Assembly (NCBI GenBank): GCA_950022655.1
Contig: OX465579.1
Span: 51,687,950 to 51,751,949, forward strand
Direction: 5' to 3'
DNA: 64,000 nt
From: Alentia gelatinosa
Lineage: Eukaryota; Annelida; Polychaeta; Phyllodocida; Polynoidae
This document shows positions 22,356 through 35,850 of the stretch, one piece after another. Position 1 is the first letter of the stretch, and each line of letters opens with the position of its first letter. The translations under genes and the position numbers were made by a program. Below the pieces are notes generated by a model, which worked only from the letters and a program-made list of their open reading frames with translations, did no database searches and was not told the DNA's origin.

Positions 22356-23519
22356 CAAAACAGCTTCAGGTATCAGTGGCCAGCAGCACAAGCATAGCCT
22401 TTGTTATGGCGGTTTTATGATTTATGAATACTTTCAATTTGTGAATATTTCAGAAGGACTGCGACCCTAGCGGCAGAGGCTGGGGAGATTGGCTAACGGG
22501 GAAAGCTGAATCAAGCTGGCAAACGAGTGTTGGTCAGGCTACCCGGCCATGGTAGCACCCGTTCATGTGATCATATTAACCGACCTGCCTCTAACATCGC
22601 CTCCCACAGCCGAGTATAGAACGGCTCTGCTATATGCGGGATGACAACCTGAGTCTAGATCACCACCACCTGTTACTGCGACATGATGGCTTCACCTGTT
22701 GTAAAATTGTAATACTCGTATGAATAAGCCTCACATTAGACTTAAGTCTAGAAATCTACACATTTATCGAATCTCATAAATTCGTCTGATGTAAAAACTG
22801 GATCTACTGGAACCATCAACATACATCAGAATATTCGCAGGGTACTGAGATATGCCTGACACTCTGAGTATGTCATATCTTCAACTAAAACAGAAACCTT
22901 AAAATATTACATTCCTACCCCTTATAATAAGCCTTGTACTACTGCCTGCTTGTGTCTGCTATATCTTAACTTTTATCATATACTACTTAAACACATCTTA
23001 GCATGTGTATATCGATCTAACTGCCACCTGTTTACATGATGACCAATTGTTATAAAGAAAACCTTATACTCCAGCTCTACGCTTGGCAGTTTTTTACTTT
23101 CACATAAAACAACTGATTACAACCCTTGACACCAAACCTTAAGAAAATAAGCTTTCTACATTCCAAATCCTGTTAAATCTGTGTGTATTACATCACTACT
23201 CACATAAGTGTGCTTATACCTAACCCTTGCCTGTTTTACGAATACAACCTGCGAAACGCATTCATGTATACATGCATGCACACATCTGCACACACGAGCA
23301 CATTTCTAAATGTTTTTATATGACACCACTACACATATCTTTTTTGCCCGAATCCGGTAAGTGATGCATACCATTAGACTGCGAAGTAGTAGAAATCCCT
23401 ACATATACCACAGAGAGTGTGGATAAGGATTATTGGTGGGTTTCCTCATCGCCGGACATGGTAGGAACCCCCACACAGAACTGACATTTAGATGTATGCT
23501 CTGTAATATTTACTGACCG
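22356..23519. other. Non-coding stretch, nothing recognised
   Basis: AT-rich unique-looking DNA. Confidence 0.5.
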
Positions 23520-23639
23520 CATGGTGCGCTGTCGGCACACCCGCCAGGTGCCAGGGAGCTGCTCGCTCGGACAGATCGCTCATGTCGAGTCCGGCCGGAG
23601 GAGGAAGGGGAGGGCGCGGCGCGGCCCTCCACAGCTGTG

Positions 23640-24100
23640 CGAGCTGACCTGGACTGGGTAGGAGTCGAGTTTACTGAGCGGGATGGGAGTTGGTGGAATG
23701 AGAGATGGGATAAGGTGAGAGGTAGGGAGATGGGTGGGAGGAAGGTGGTTTTGGAGGGTGGGTGGGCAGGGGAGTAGAAATATACAGGACAGGAGGATAG
23801 CATGAGGTGACGGGCAGGAAAGAGGGCTGAGGGGGTGGGGGAGAAGAGGGGGAGCAAGCGGGGAGGAGTGGAGGTCAGAATGGCGAGGGGAGGAGAAGAG
23901 GCCATGGTTATGGGTGTTGAAGCTGGGAGTCCAGAGAGGCAAACAGGAGAATGAGTCGCCGGAGAGTGGGTGGTGAAGGGAGTAGGCGTGGGTGAAGACT
24001 GTGGTGTAGGCGGTCCGGAGTGACGGGCAATGAGGCCGGGAGTAGGGGAGGCCAGGGAGGAGGGACGGCCAGCACAGCGGACATGACGCTCACTGTGGGT
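23640..24100. repeat. Polypurine, G-rich low-complexity block
   Basis: The plus strand is almost wholly G/A with recurrent GGGAG, GGGTGGG and GAGGGGGAG. This gives a 259-residue proline/serine-rich frame on the minus strand (23510-24289), which is the longest in the window but best explained by strand composition. G-runs make quadruplex or triplex structure possible. Confidence 0.65.
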
Positions 24101-24200
24101 CAATTGGGTGGTGAGTAGTACAGGACAAGTGGGCTTTAACGCGTGCCCTCTGCGGCGCCCACTCCTTCCTCCCGAGCGGCACCAAGCTCCAGGCGGGTGG

Positions 24201-25053
24201 GCGGAGACTGGCCGGGTATGAGGGCAGGGAGCAGGTCCCACGCGGTAATATCTCTGTATATATATTGGTAATGTGACTCTACACATCACTTACCCCATAC
24301 ATATTCCATAGTAATGGACCTGCGCCCGCCATGAAGCTGGGTATGATGTGCTGACTGCACGGCACGCTTTCCTCATCCTGCCTGCCTCCGGGCTCCTCCA
24401 GTACCACCCGGGCCTCCTGGCGGCACAGGTACACGCCGACCTCTTTCCCCTGTGGTTTCCATTTCTTATTTCACATTTTATCATAGTCTGGGTTCGTATT
24501 TCCATATACGTCCGATGATTTAAGTGTGTTATGACATCTTGCCATCAATTCATGATAGAATGACAGATTATTTCTTTCCACGACTGGAGATGATTAATTT
24601 CCGTAATGCCAGCTGCTGGTGTTGAGCACTGTGGGATCATATCCGCCTGCTAGTATTTGAAATGTATGTATGTGGGTCAAACTGTCTAGTACAACCTGGC
24701 CTGTAATCAGAGACAGTTGTTACAGAGAGTTACTCGCTGCAGTGGGTCGTATACCATTCATTCTCCCGGGAGGTAGCTGTGACTATATGCCAATTAACCA
24801 TCAGTGGGAGGCTGTCATAACCCTTAATGTATTGCCACTAATGACAGAAATCCAGATTGTGTATATATTATTGGGAGTGAGGTATATGTTCCAGTGACTG
24901 TTCCCTCATCGAGGGGGGACTTCAAGAACTAGTAATTGCTGTAATTTCGATCTATACATGTGATAAGGACAATATCAAATAAAATAATGTGACCCCGTCT
25001 TTCAAATGTGCCGTACGAACATGGTGGCACAGCAATGAAAGTGGCAGACCTAT
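24201..25053. other. Non-coding stretch, nothing recognised
   Basis: No supported gene or repeat. Confidence 0.5.
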
Positions 25054-25065
25054 GATATATATATT

Positions 25066-25097
<32 letters not shown>

Positions 25098-25119
25098 AAA
25101 TATAATATACATATATAAT
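25054..25119. repeat. AT microsatellite
   Basis: ATATAT run interrupted by TTTA, CA and AAA. Confidence 0.9.
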
Positions 25120-27328
25120 GGTCAATTCTTATGGAAACTTTAGATAATTGAAAAGTGTTATCGCATTAAGCTGTACATTTCACAAACATCAAATCATATT
25201 CGAATCCCATACGCTTTCCTTTTATTTATCTATGAAAGTTGACATGATAATTTTTTCTAACCAAGGAATCCTCAGCCGAATCCATTGGAATGAAAAAACC
25301 AACAAAAAGTTCGCTGTTCAACCGTGGGAAGCGACGGTAGGGAGTGTGACAGCTAAGACTACGCAACATAGAGAGAACACTGACGCTCGTCTTAGGTGTC
25401 AACAACTCGAGCAGGGCTGCACGATCCACCTCTGAAACAGGTTTTTTTGGGAGGAAAGACCACAGAAGAGAGTACCTACCACTATATGCCTGATGAGACT
25501 GGAGAACAGTCGAAACCACAACTGAATTTATAGGGTAATATATCTCGTTACCATCGACACACTGGCACTGACAGCCAGAATGACAGCACGGGTTGACTCG
25601 GTTCGACAAGTGACTGCAACACTCCATTTTAGGGTTTCCTCCCTGTCCAGACAATGACAGGGTAGTGGGGGGGCACGGTCCTTCCCATATCTGAGAGTTT
25701 ACATGGCTAAACTACGTAGGAACTGTGTGAAATACCACGCAGAAACCCCTGAACAACTTACGAAGTCGGGTGACACGCCGTTGTCAAACGCACATGGCCT
25801 GCAAAACAACAACAAACCGATGCAAGGGTCACGTGACCTCTCGACCAATCAAAACGACGAATTTGGGTTATTCGGGTTATGCAGATGAGGCTGCGGAAAC
25901 TTTCGCCGACCCGCTTCCCGTTTCTCTCTATTTGTGGTCGCATGGCGGTGGTTACAGACGCACTCACAGATAAGCCTCGTTCACCCACACAAAGTTGACA
26001 TGATTTGATGACTGATAATATTGAGGTACCTGTTCCTTTATTCTTCAAACACATGATGGAAGTTGACCGTAAGATTTACCGAATTTCATGATATCGATAT
26101 TCCACTATGTTAGATTCAATCGCCAAATTTTCATACTAGCACTTTAATTTTGCAATTGGATTTTTACTACAAGCAAAGTACCATTTGGGGCTGGTGTCTA
26201 TGTGTTACTCATTTGTCAAAGTGATATTTTCAATAGCACTTGGACGATATTAGCTGTTTTCGGACGATAACATTTATCGTATTTATTATATATTATCGTT
26301 TTAAGAGGGCTATAACTCCAGGAGGTAGAGGGTAATAACTACAATACTTCTATTCCCAGGTATCTCTAGGCTAGGGCTATGAATTATATAAATATGAGCC
26401 ACTAATCTTTCAAATAAACTGAAATAAAATATTTCTGATTGTATTCAGACACTGACGACATAACTACACCAATCATGAATTTGTAACGTACAATGTAGCT
26501 TCAATTCTTTGTGAGACGGTTTGTGAGAATTGACCTTATATACATAATAAAGGATCTGTCGTCTGATGTCCGGGCAAATTACGTTCTCTGTTGACCTTAA
26601 ATAGTTCAATTTCCTCCTGATACCTCTCGCTAAGTTTCATTATCTGGCCGTCATGGAAATAAGGCCAAACATTGCCAAACAAGGAATCAATTTCATGATG
26701 ATTATCTACATACAACCGGCTGCAATTTGTATATCTCTAATGGATCTGCCTGTGGCCTTTATTTAGCCAAACTAGTAAACTAATGACTGGTTATACGTCA
26801 AACCTAAATAAATCTGGCTGTGTAGCTGATAAGCCATGTTTTCAGTCCGTATATCAAGGTCAGAAGTAAATAGCGAATGCGACTTAGGCTTACCATTCTC
26901 GGATCTACAGTGGCGAGGTCAGATTATTAATAATATCTGGCCTGACATAAAGTCAGGTTTCCACCTGTTGGCAGAAAGCTGAGAATATCATGTTCCCCGA
27001 CTCTCTATTTATAATCCTCACTCCCCCCGCCCATGCCTTGTAACTCTACCCGCCCAATTTTCCGTCAGATCTTCTCATCTGGCATTGCCTCCTAATCCTC
27101 TTCCCCCCCTTCCTAATCCTCTATCTTGCTAGACCCACAACTTCCTTGACTTGGGACGGTAATAATGCTATAGGACAGGTCGATTATCTTCTGGTCTCCA
27201 ATACGAGTGTTTACTCATGTTATATGTTACGTAATCCTTCATGTGAGTATCTATCAAATATGATATCATAAGCACATCCTCTGCAAGCTGGTCCATTATT
27301 TCCTGATAAAAACAATCATATCGTAAAG
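25120..27328. other. Non-coding stretch
   Basis: A perfect GTCACGTGAC E-box palindrome lies at 25828-25837. Otherwise there is no supported feature. Opposing frames at 25148-25654 and 25703-26054 lack domains. Confidence 0.45.
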
Positions 27329-27399
27329 AATGCCTCAATGCTTAATGCTGAAAAATGCCTCAATGTAGTATCCGGTCTACGCTAGGTAATGCCTCAATG
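27329..27399. repeat. Three exact copies of AATGCCTCAATG
   Basis: Copies at 27329-27340, 27354-27365 and 27388-27399, spaced 25 and 34 bp apart. Confidence 0.85.
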
Positions 27400-27800
27400 G
27401 ATTATCTCCCCTGAACCGGTTAATGTGTTTATACCTTCCAGTCACTTTCCCTGATTCCCTTGCCCTTTTTGTACCTGCCTCATCACTACAATCTTCACTT
27501 TCTTTCCCTCACTCATTCCCACGCCTACGCACAGCCTCTCTCTGCCCAGTACCTTGCTAGCCCTTTCCATATAAATACTTCTTTCTCGCACACTCCCGGT
27601 GACACGGATTGGGAGCGGATGGGATTGAAGAGCCAACTCGTTTCTAAATTAAAACAGTGCGACTACGACAACAAGGTGCGCTCTCCGAAAATACATGCGG
27701 AGCTCTGAGACCCGTTTTTCTGACATTGTAATGGCCATATCTGATAACGAAATCTGGATCATGTGTTCAGGCTATTCACGATGACTATGTACTACTCTCA

Positions 27801-28086
27801 GACTCTTAACAGTTTCTAAACCACTCACATCCGCTCTCAACCAATTATATGTGCCCTTAGCCAATAACGGATGCGTTCAGCCAATCATATTCTTTCTCAG
27901 CCAAATATACCTGTGCAACGTCAACCAATCATATTTACTTTATTAAGACTATTCTCAACCAACCAACCAACCAAATGTGCTTCTAGCCACTCATATTCTC
28001 TTGGAACAGCTTACTTGTACCCAGAGCCACTCACTTACACTCTAAACTAATCACTTGCGTTCCAAGCCAATCACTTGCATTCATCA
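27801..28086. repeat. 20 bp tandem array of CCAAT-like units
   Basis: Unit about CCAATCATATTCTTTCTCAG. Unit starts at 27821, 27841, 27861, 27881 and 27901 are exactly 20 bp apart. After a slip to 27925 and a local CCAA expansion near 27957, units continue at 27987, 28027, 28047 and 28067, again in 20 bp steps or multiples. CCAAT is intact in five units and decays to CCACT, CTAAT or CCAAA in the others. CCAAT is the NF-Y core, but function is not shown. Confidence 0.85.
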
Positions 28087-28089
28087 CGC

Positions 28090-30774
28090 TCTCTCCTCTC
28101 TCAACAATGTCAATCTACGATTGGCAAACGGGCGCCGTTGTTTTTACCCCGCTGCTTAATTCTATTTAGAGTCAGTAATAGGTAATTGTAACAGGGCCTG
28201 GTTGGGCTTACAGAGAGGTGACGTAAGGGTTGCGCCTTGGCCACTCTGCTACGAGCAGCTCACTGTCTGTCGACGCCTGTCGCGAGCAGCTCTGATGGGA
28301 TTAATGATAACCGATTTTTAAGCAGTGATTCATGGAGTAGCTTATCACTTACCTTGGGAGGAGGTTATCTGCCGACTAGCCGCCTGTCGTTGTCAACCAA
28401 GCGCCGCCGCTTGGCTCACTCTGAAAAGATAAAACGATGGCTTGATGGAGCGGTTCATCAGTGGAGGGAGTATGTGTCAACGACAATTCATGTCTTCTGT
28501 GTATTTACTGGTTAGCTCTCAGATGAAAGGCTTCTTCATCTTCTACCTACTCCTCCCACTCTTCTTAAAGGACACCCTCTCCATTTCTACAATCCCCCAG
28601 CGGATACTTAGGAGTGTTGTTGGTGGCAAGGCTACTGCAAGAAAGCTATTAGTAACGCCTTTTTGTCACCATCAGAACAAGGTGTGTATTTCTAAAGTCA
28701 AGTAATGTGAGTGGGAAAAGGAGTGTGTGCGTATCATAAGACATTAATTCGGGCTGTAAAAATTATAATAATTTCATTTTTAAAAACCTCTTTAGATAGC
28801 ATATTTATATGGTATCGTTTGCAAGAATATAATATAACTTTAAACCGATATATGAATTATCGGTTGACGAGGTGTGTGTGTGGTCCGGCATATAACTGCA
28901 CTAATGATCAGGTAGGTGGTTTGAACCCCAGAATTTCGCGCAAAATTTGCAGATTTCCGGTTTCGCGTCCCCTGCGATTGGGTGAGACCGGGGTTGTCTG
29001 TGGTTACATGTATACACTGTGTTTTAGGGCGTGTGGTTGGTTGTTTAGCAGGAGGTGAACCCTGTGGGTTGGCCTTGACCCCTGCTAATGTCATGGTGGT
29101 TTGTTTTCCATCTTGGGACCCTAAAATTTAAGTGAAATATGTGCATTTTCGCCATCCTCTGGCTCTTCAGATACATTTCGGAATTTTGGGGGGTAGGTGA
29201 TCTGTTTTTCCTACCTTTTGTTGTCACCATTCATGTGTCATTGCAGTACTTTTGTTGTGATGTGACTGGATTGTGTGTTGTTGTTATTAGGTGGGTGTGT
29301 CTGTTTCTGGTGTGTCCCCTCATATAGTGACAGTGTTTTTGTTATTGTCAAAGCTTGTTTTTTTATAATACCTGATCATGTAGGGCAGCCTGGATTGGGA
29401 AGCAGATGAAATATGATTTCAAAAATTCTTAAATGCTGTCAACGGATTTATCCAGATTCAGGCTATTTAAATTTTCTTTTTTAAACCGATATATGCTTTG
29501 ATCTATTTATAGAAAATATAAAAAACACTAAAATTACTAAATTCAAATCTACTTTTGTATATTACAGCATTAAGGCATCATGAAACATAGTGGATTAGTG
29601 GTCGCATTGAGTTATTATAAAACTTTATTTATCTCAGTATTTACGATGCACTGGATATAAATTAAACTGCAGGGCATTGTGAGTGTCAATGAGGACTATG
29701 GCAGGAGGAATCTAAGGCAGTGCTCTGTTTGTCTGAACACTACAGCATATCATGCCATTGTTATGATACGAGTACTCTTTTTGTTAATGATGTACTTCAA
29801 TAAGGTGTCAAAAATTATCTGATGTTCTGCTCGCCATTGCCACACCTGAGCAGGGACGTTTTCTAAATACGACCCTACCACGATACCTGCTGTATTGAAT
29901 TATTCTCTTTCTCTCAGCGTTTTATCAGTTACAAAGACTTAGAACTTCATTTCTGTATTCAATCAAAGGGAAGTTGAAGAATTTTGAATTCAGCGCTTTT
30001 AGAACGGCAAGACATATATATATATAGATCACCTAGACAGGGCTCTTTGTTAACATACTGTGAGGGTCTATCTACTCGCAGCTACTTCCTACCTCAGGTA
30101 AAAGAAATATCTTTACCCTACACACACCTCAAATTATCAGCATGCACAACACCCATATCAAAATAATACTCTCGGTTCTGGTGTATGAATAAAATGAAAT
30201 GACAATAATAAAAGATGACCAGATCAATGAGAAGAACAGCAGACAGATAAATAGGAAATTGGACTCATTAAACCTTTTTTCTAATATTAATTTCAGAACC
30301 CCGGGGAATATCATTAAAGGGGTAGCTTGTGAGGGAACGGTGGGTGGTGAGGCGTGAGATGAAGACAGAGAGAACACCCTGCTATTGTTACCCCCAAGGG
30401 GTGCAGCATGGGCCTCCACACAGTAAAACCTAACTAATACATTGTTCCTGTGACCCTAGTCATAAGGGGTTAATGAGTTGGTTTGTCAGGGGCAGCTAGA
30501 AAGGGGGCGAGTCATTGGAGCGTGACGGGTCCTGCGCATAGTGAGAAGGAGGACAGGGTCCCTGGACGCCAACAATCACAAAGAGCAGAAAACTGAGTAC
30601 GTCGAGCACCCCCAGTTACAACCAATGCAGCACACCATACGATTGGAACACACAATTTTATTTTACTAGAGTTAAACGCTATAGTCTCTCTTGAAATAGT
30701 GACTTTATCTAAGCATATGGGTTTGGTGTTATTGCTGTGATTGATACAGAGAATACATACACATGCAGCTTGGG
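28090..30774. other. Non-coding stretch
   Basis: Mostly AT-rich DNA. It includes GAGCAGCTC at 28253-28261 and 28284-28292 and a small CpG-rich part near 28200-28400. Frames at 28237-28515, 28442-28705 and 28711-29058 carry no recognisable domains. Confidence 0.45.
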
Positions 30775-31033
30775 TGGCAGAAATCATCTGCGGATAATGG
30801 GTGGCACTTATGGGTAGATAGTGAGTGACACGTATAGGTGGCTGTTACAGAATGGCCGTAATAATTTGCTGAAAGATTGGTGTAATAGGTGGTCGACAGG
30901 CGGCACTCACTGACAGCTATGGGTGACAGTTTTAGCCGACAGTTATAGGTGACACTTCCGGGTTGCACTTCTGGGTGGTTATCGGGTGGCGGTCATTAGT
31001 GCCCGAATTAGTGGCAGGTACAGGCGGTGGTTT
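30775..31033. repeat. 13 bp degenerate minisatellite
   Basis: About 19 units of TGACAGTTATAGG-like sequence, for example TGACAGCTATGGG, TGACAGTTTTAGC, CGACAGTTATAGG, TGACACTTCCGGG and TTGCACTTCTGGG in succession. Most units are 13 bp, with occasional 10-12 bp units. Confidence 0.85.
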
Positions 31034-31679
31034 GATGCGACCAAAGAGACCTAGCGTTGAAGGGAGAGTGAGAAGCCGAGTGAGAGGCGGGAAGTAAAAG
31101 GGGACGTAGAGATGGGGGCTGATCTACTATGTGAGGTGGGAGTAGGGAGACGGGTCGCCACGGCGTGGGAGGAATGCCACTAGTTGCTGGTGCAAGGGAT
31201 AAGAGTCTAGAAATGCGCTATAGGTAGCTGCGCTATTTGTAAGCACAGGGTTGGAGGCGGCCCGAAGCCAGACATTATACAGAAGAGTAGTGAGAGTCTA
31301 ATGGATGGAAGGCGGGCAAGGCAGGTGAGCAGAAGCCGAGGGATATTCACTTAATGAACAAATATATATCAAGTAAACGTATATGCATCAAATACAATCT
31401 CCCCGAGGCTAATAAATACGCTATCCTATTCGTCATGTCGAGAATATATTATATGCGAGTGTCTAATATGATAGGGACATATCTTGATCAATACACTCTT
31501 GCGAATACAATAATTCCTTTATGATAGAAGCCATTATTGCATGTATCATACATGATACATATCAAACAGGATATATAACAGTGATGGTTGTTCGTATATC
31601 AATTCAACTTACATAGATACACATATTTGTGTAACAACATGATAAGTAGAGTTTATGATCGTACACACACAGAAGTTCC

Positions 31680-31910
31680 CGTGCATCATACGCGTACGCA
31701 GACGTCCAGAGCCTTTCGCGGGGGAACCCGGGCTGTACAGCGCAGTCTGATGTCAATTAGCTGGCGTTAATTAGCAGTCAGCGCGGGCGTACAGCGCACC
31801 CCGCCGGAAACCGCCGCTCAGGGCTCAGCGCGCATGCGTCAGTCCGCCAGCTTAATGCGCCACCATTAAACGCCACAACGAACATTCATCAGGGCGGTTT
31901 AAATTTAAAA
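31680..31910. promoter_or_regulatory. CpG-rich patch with homeodomain and NRF1-like sites
   Basis: AATTAGCTGGCGTTAATTAG near 31756 gives two homeodomain-type sites. GCGCGCATGCGTC near 31828 resembles an NRF1 site, and CCATTAAACGCC lies near 31863. The mix of GC-rich DNA and TAATTA sites fits a developmental promoter or enhancer. Inference only. Confidence 0.3.
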
Positions 31911-34338
31911 TGACCGTCGTCGATTGGTGCCCTGTATTAGGAGGGGAACAAGGAAATTACGCTTTAGACAAAACGCAGGGCGGGGGACGCCAGTAGAGAA
32001 GATCCCGGCTCAGATCCATTATAAGAGCGTCTCATCACAGACCAATCAGGGCCAGGGTTCAGAGAAAAACAGGACAAAAAAGACAGACTCATTACAGAAC
32101 AAGGTCAAGAAGAAACTGTTTCGTCGCTTCGTGGGTTGGTTCACAGGAGGACAAATCTTCTCGGGAAATGTGCAGTTATTGTTTAAAAAATGCTTTAGGA
32201 TGAATTTTGAATGAAACCCCGTCAGTTATAAATTACAAGTAAGAACAATGTGATGGGGCTCAATGTGAGACCTCATTTGAAAGCAATTCGCCATATTATA
32301 GATCTTCAAACGATCTGTGTTCAGGTTTTATACAAATTCACTGCCGCACATATTCCACACATAAATACTTGAGATCTAATGATCGAAGTACCATTACTCG
32401 AGAACGACCGTGTATGACGCTGTTACTTCCATAGAGAACGACTTATATATTCACACGAGCAAGGAATTTGGCCACACTGTTAGCAATATTATAGTCACAA
32501 GCTTATCGCCGTCATGTCCATGCCCTTCTTGTTCAGCAGATTGTGTGTTACCCTGCAAGGCTTCCCCAGGGGACGAGGCCATATTCAAGTATCATATAAT
32601 TTCCGATTGCCGTCGAGTTGATGTGTTTCCATGAACTGGCTTTCGGGGAGGTCTAGGCCCTATATTAGGCGAGGGTAAAGTGACCGTTGGTGTCAGGTGC
32701 ACTTTTGACGCGCTTTCAGCGTTGGGAAAGATAGTAAGGGGGCGGGAGAAATATCCTCTTCTGCAACGTACACAGGTAGTGCATCAAGCTCACAAGTAAC
32801 ATGCTGACATTTACTTTTTCAAAATACACTAGTACCGTTTCCGTCCTCTAGATATGATATTGGTGATATTTACTGCATACCCACCATTGTTGGCGCTGTA
32901 ATAAACGAAGGCAAGTCTCGTAAACACTTCAAAGTCGTATAGATTGACGGAAATAAGAGAAATAGGAGAACCACAAACTGATGAGCGCATAGCTCCACAA
33001 AAGTCAAATTTAAGGAAAGGCGCCACTGTATATTAAGTCACCAATGTACAGAGGCACTCAGATATGGAATGCGATACCGGGTGGCTTACAGAGAATAGAC
33101 TTGATTGCTGCTTGAAAGAGGGCCAAGGAAGAGGGGAGAGAGCGGGACTGAGGGGGGACCGTTAACTATCGCTGGTAGTAATCAGTAAACTGTTATATGC
33201 CCATTGTTTTGCTTCTTTTTTTCTTTATTCTTCTTTTTATCAACTTACTCTCATGCACTACTCCTCTTCTATGGTGCACTCTGCTTGTACACAGGCTATA
33301 TATATTCACCAACTATATTCTTATTTGCCATAGTGAAACTAAAGAAAACGCGCACTAACTGTACAGATGTCTACCATTTTGTCATACGGAAGAACTGAGC
33401 ATGTCTCAGAATCTTATGAATAGATAAATAAAAAAAGAAATCCATTGGCAGAATGGGGACACGAAATCCTATTCCCCCAACCACCATGAGATACCTTAAC
33501 CAGAAGCGGGAGCATGTACATGTATAGCGTTTTGTGTAGAGCATAAGTAAAAATATAACAATGCAGGAATTATGCAATGTAAATGATATACAGAAAATAT
33601 CCCTATTGGAATAGTACTAGAAGCTAAGGGATCTATTTCCTGGTATCACCAATGCGAAAAATAGCACTGACCATATTCATATGGGCTAAATCTCACCTCC
33701 CTATACCGAAACGCTAAATCCCTCACCGACACAAAAAAGCAGGGCGAAAGCCGATACCTTGGCATAGATCTGTGGTGATCATTGTTCACCATACAATAAA
33801 AGAACAATGACAGGTTTTCCGGATTTAAAACCCCTACCTGCCTCCAATGTGGCGCGTCTGGAGGATGCTGCAGTCTCCTAGCAACGCACAGGTAAATCAT
33901 TGTATACGTCTAGCCGCCGTCCTTTCACTCTACATTTCCTGCCGTATTCATTTTAATTAGAGAAATCCTAAAGCCTCCGTCAAAGAAGCGGAACAGGTTG
34001 AACGGGCGCCCATACAAAATCCAGCACTATGTCTCTTAGCAGTGCGAGAGGCGAGGCATGGCGAAATACATCAAATACACCCAGCCTCGAAAATATACGA
34101 GACTGTGAGGATCAGCGATGTTTTATATTCTAGCATCAGAGGCCCTGACAGCGCGTTTACATCAGACCAAAGCGCTTAGTTCAATAAACAGCACCAAGGT
34201 GAGTTAGAACAGTTATCTGCATGGCTAGATTTGACATTTATCGTTATGTCTGATAACTTCTATTTGTGTAGGCACTCAATATGGTCCTTCTCTTGTTAAT
34301 ATTACTGTACACCTGGAATTACACCTCAGCTTTTCTCC
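31911..34338. other. Non-coding stretch, nothing recognised
   Basis: The 96-residue frame at 31924-32214 is lysine- and arginine-rich but not recognisable. No repeats noted. Confidence 0.45.
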
Positions 34339-34635
34339 TTTATCTCACCCCTGGTATTTTGTCCCCATAGACTTAACATTAGGAGCTTGTACTCAATGTC
34401 CATAGAGCATTTTGAAAATACAATCATTGGGGGATTATCTCACAAATGTTAACCAATTAGTCAATGTCAGGGATGAGTTTAATTCAGAAACCTATTCAGG
34501 TTTATGGTCAGAGCTCGATCCCATCTCATTTGAACCGATATGTTCACGTGGCTTCTCCTTGTGAATTTCTATGCCATTCAAACTCGATGGGATTCGAGCC
34601 CTGACCGTAAACTCTCATGGGTTTCCTCTATAGTA
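34339..34635. mobile_element. Double-hairpin MITE-like element, family A copy 2
   Basis: Same order of blocks as 2713-3013: TTTATCTCACCCC, CATAGACTTA, GGGGGATTAT, CACAAATGTTA, GATCCCATCT, ATTCAAACTCGATGGGAT and TTTCCTCTATAGTA. The second-half palindrome is still evident, whereas the inner GGGTGAGATAAA of the first half has decayed to GGATGAGTTTAA. Confidence 0.8.
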
Positions 34636-35499
34636 CATAGATTATAGATTTCCCGTCCGTTGGTAATTGTAAGTCCTATGTACTATTTTATGTCTAAAGT
34701 TAAATACTTGTTCATTGGAAAATTCAATATTTCGTTTGAGCTAGAATAAGGAAAAGTTCAATCGATATCGTTTGAATGCAAAAACAAAACAAAATTATAA
34801 CTAAAAAGAAGACAAAAGCAACAGAAGCAGGTAAGTAATTACCTAATGTAAACAAGATACCAATATGAGTATGTATCCCTGATACAAACGAAATGTATGG
34901 TATTTTCGATAATGGATGGAAATGTAATCTTAAGGCAAAGAAAGACCAAAGAAATAAAATAACAACAACAACAAATAAACAGATGCAAACTACTACATCT
35001 TCATAGCTTTTATGGTGGCTAATCTGTATTCTTTGTGAAGAACATCACAGAGGAAAGCGAGGCGAAAGGAAATAATCAACTAGAACCAATAAAACACACA
35101 CAGAGGAGGAGGTGAGGCTGTTTGGTGACTGGACGCCAGCCTCGTTCCGGCTCCGGACCCAATCTCCGGTCTGGCGCCGAGAACGCCGGGGGAACGCTGC
35201 CATGAGCTACTCGGACATTCTCTCAGATCACGTGATGCCGTTACGCATCACGTCATGTGCTCACAGAGAGGTCGGTCACGGCTGGGCTACGCATGCCTAC
35301 TCCATCCCTCTACTATGTGAGTCGCAGGGCTCCAGCGTTGGTCGTGTATGGTGAACGTTGGCCTATGGATCGGATGAGGGAGCAGGGTGAGGACAGAGTG
35401 GGAGGCCACGGCACTGACGACTAGTCATGCTGACTTATTCAGTGAGCACTGAATTAGTGATGGGACTGGCCACGGTCATCTGACTGCAAGCCTCATAAT
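34636..35499. other. Non-coding stretch with small CpG-rich part
   Basis: AT-rich to about 35100. A CpG-rich patch at 35130-35300 holds ATCACGTGAT and CATCACGTCATGTG. The frame at 35112-35354 is not recognised. Confidence 0.4.
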
Positions 35500-35850
35500 G
35501 ATATGTCACCCAGTGCACAGCGGGCATGGCGTTTTCACAGCCAAGTGTGACACAAAATGCTTAGTGCTGACCTACAATACGTGCAGATGTCACCCTACAT
35601 ACGTTGGGCGTGGTGTTCTCACTGCAAGGTGTGGTACAGAATATCTACCATTGACCTACAGTTTATAAGTGTAAACTGCCACTTTACTTATAGCAGGCAT
35701 GGCGTATGACTGCATTCCGTTTACCTATCACTTGTGATATCTGATGGTGAGGTGTTGTGAAACATAATGTGTACCCTGGCCTATAGACAGCATAGACAGC
35801 AGGCACGGTGTATTCAATGCGAGGTGTGTCACAGACACTACTGTCCTGCA
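35500..35850. repeat. Degenerate tandem repeat, 84-107 bp units
   Basis: Equivalent points GGGCATGGCGTTTTCAC (35522), GGGCGTGGTGTTCTCAC (35606), CAGGCATGGCGTATGACTG (35693) and CAGGCACGGTGTATTCAATG (35800). The GGTGTG(G/T)(T/C)ACAGA and GACCTACA blocks also recur. Confidence 0.6.

Noticed and set aside
23510..24289. Longest open frame (259 residues, minus strand), proline/serine/threonine-rich
   Set aside because: It lies on the pyrimidine-rich strand of a polypurine block, has no domain, and a second minus-strand frame is open in another register over the same DNA.
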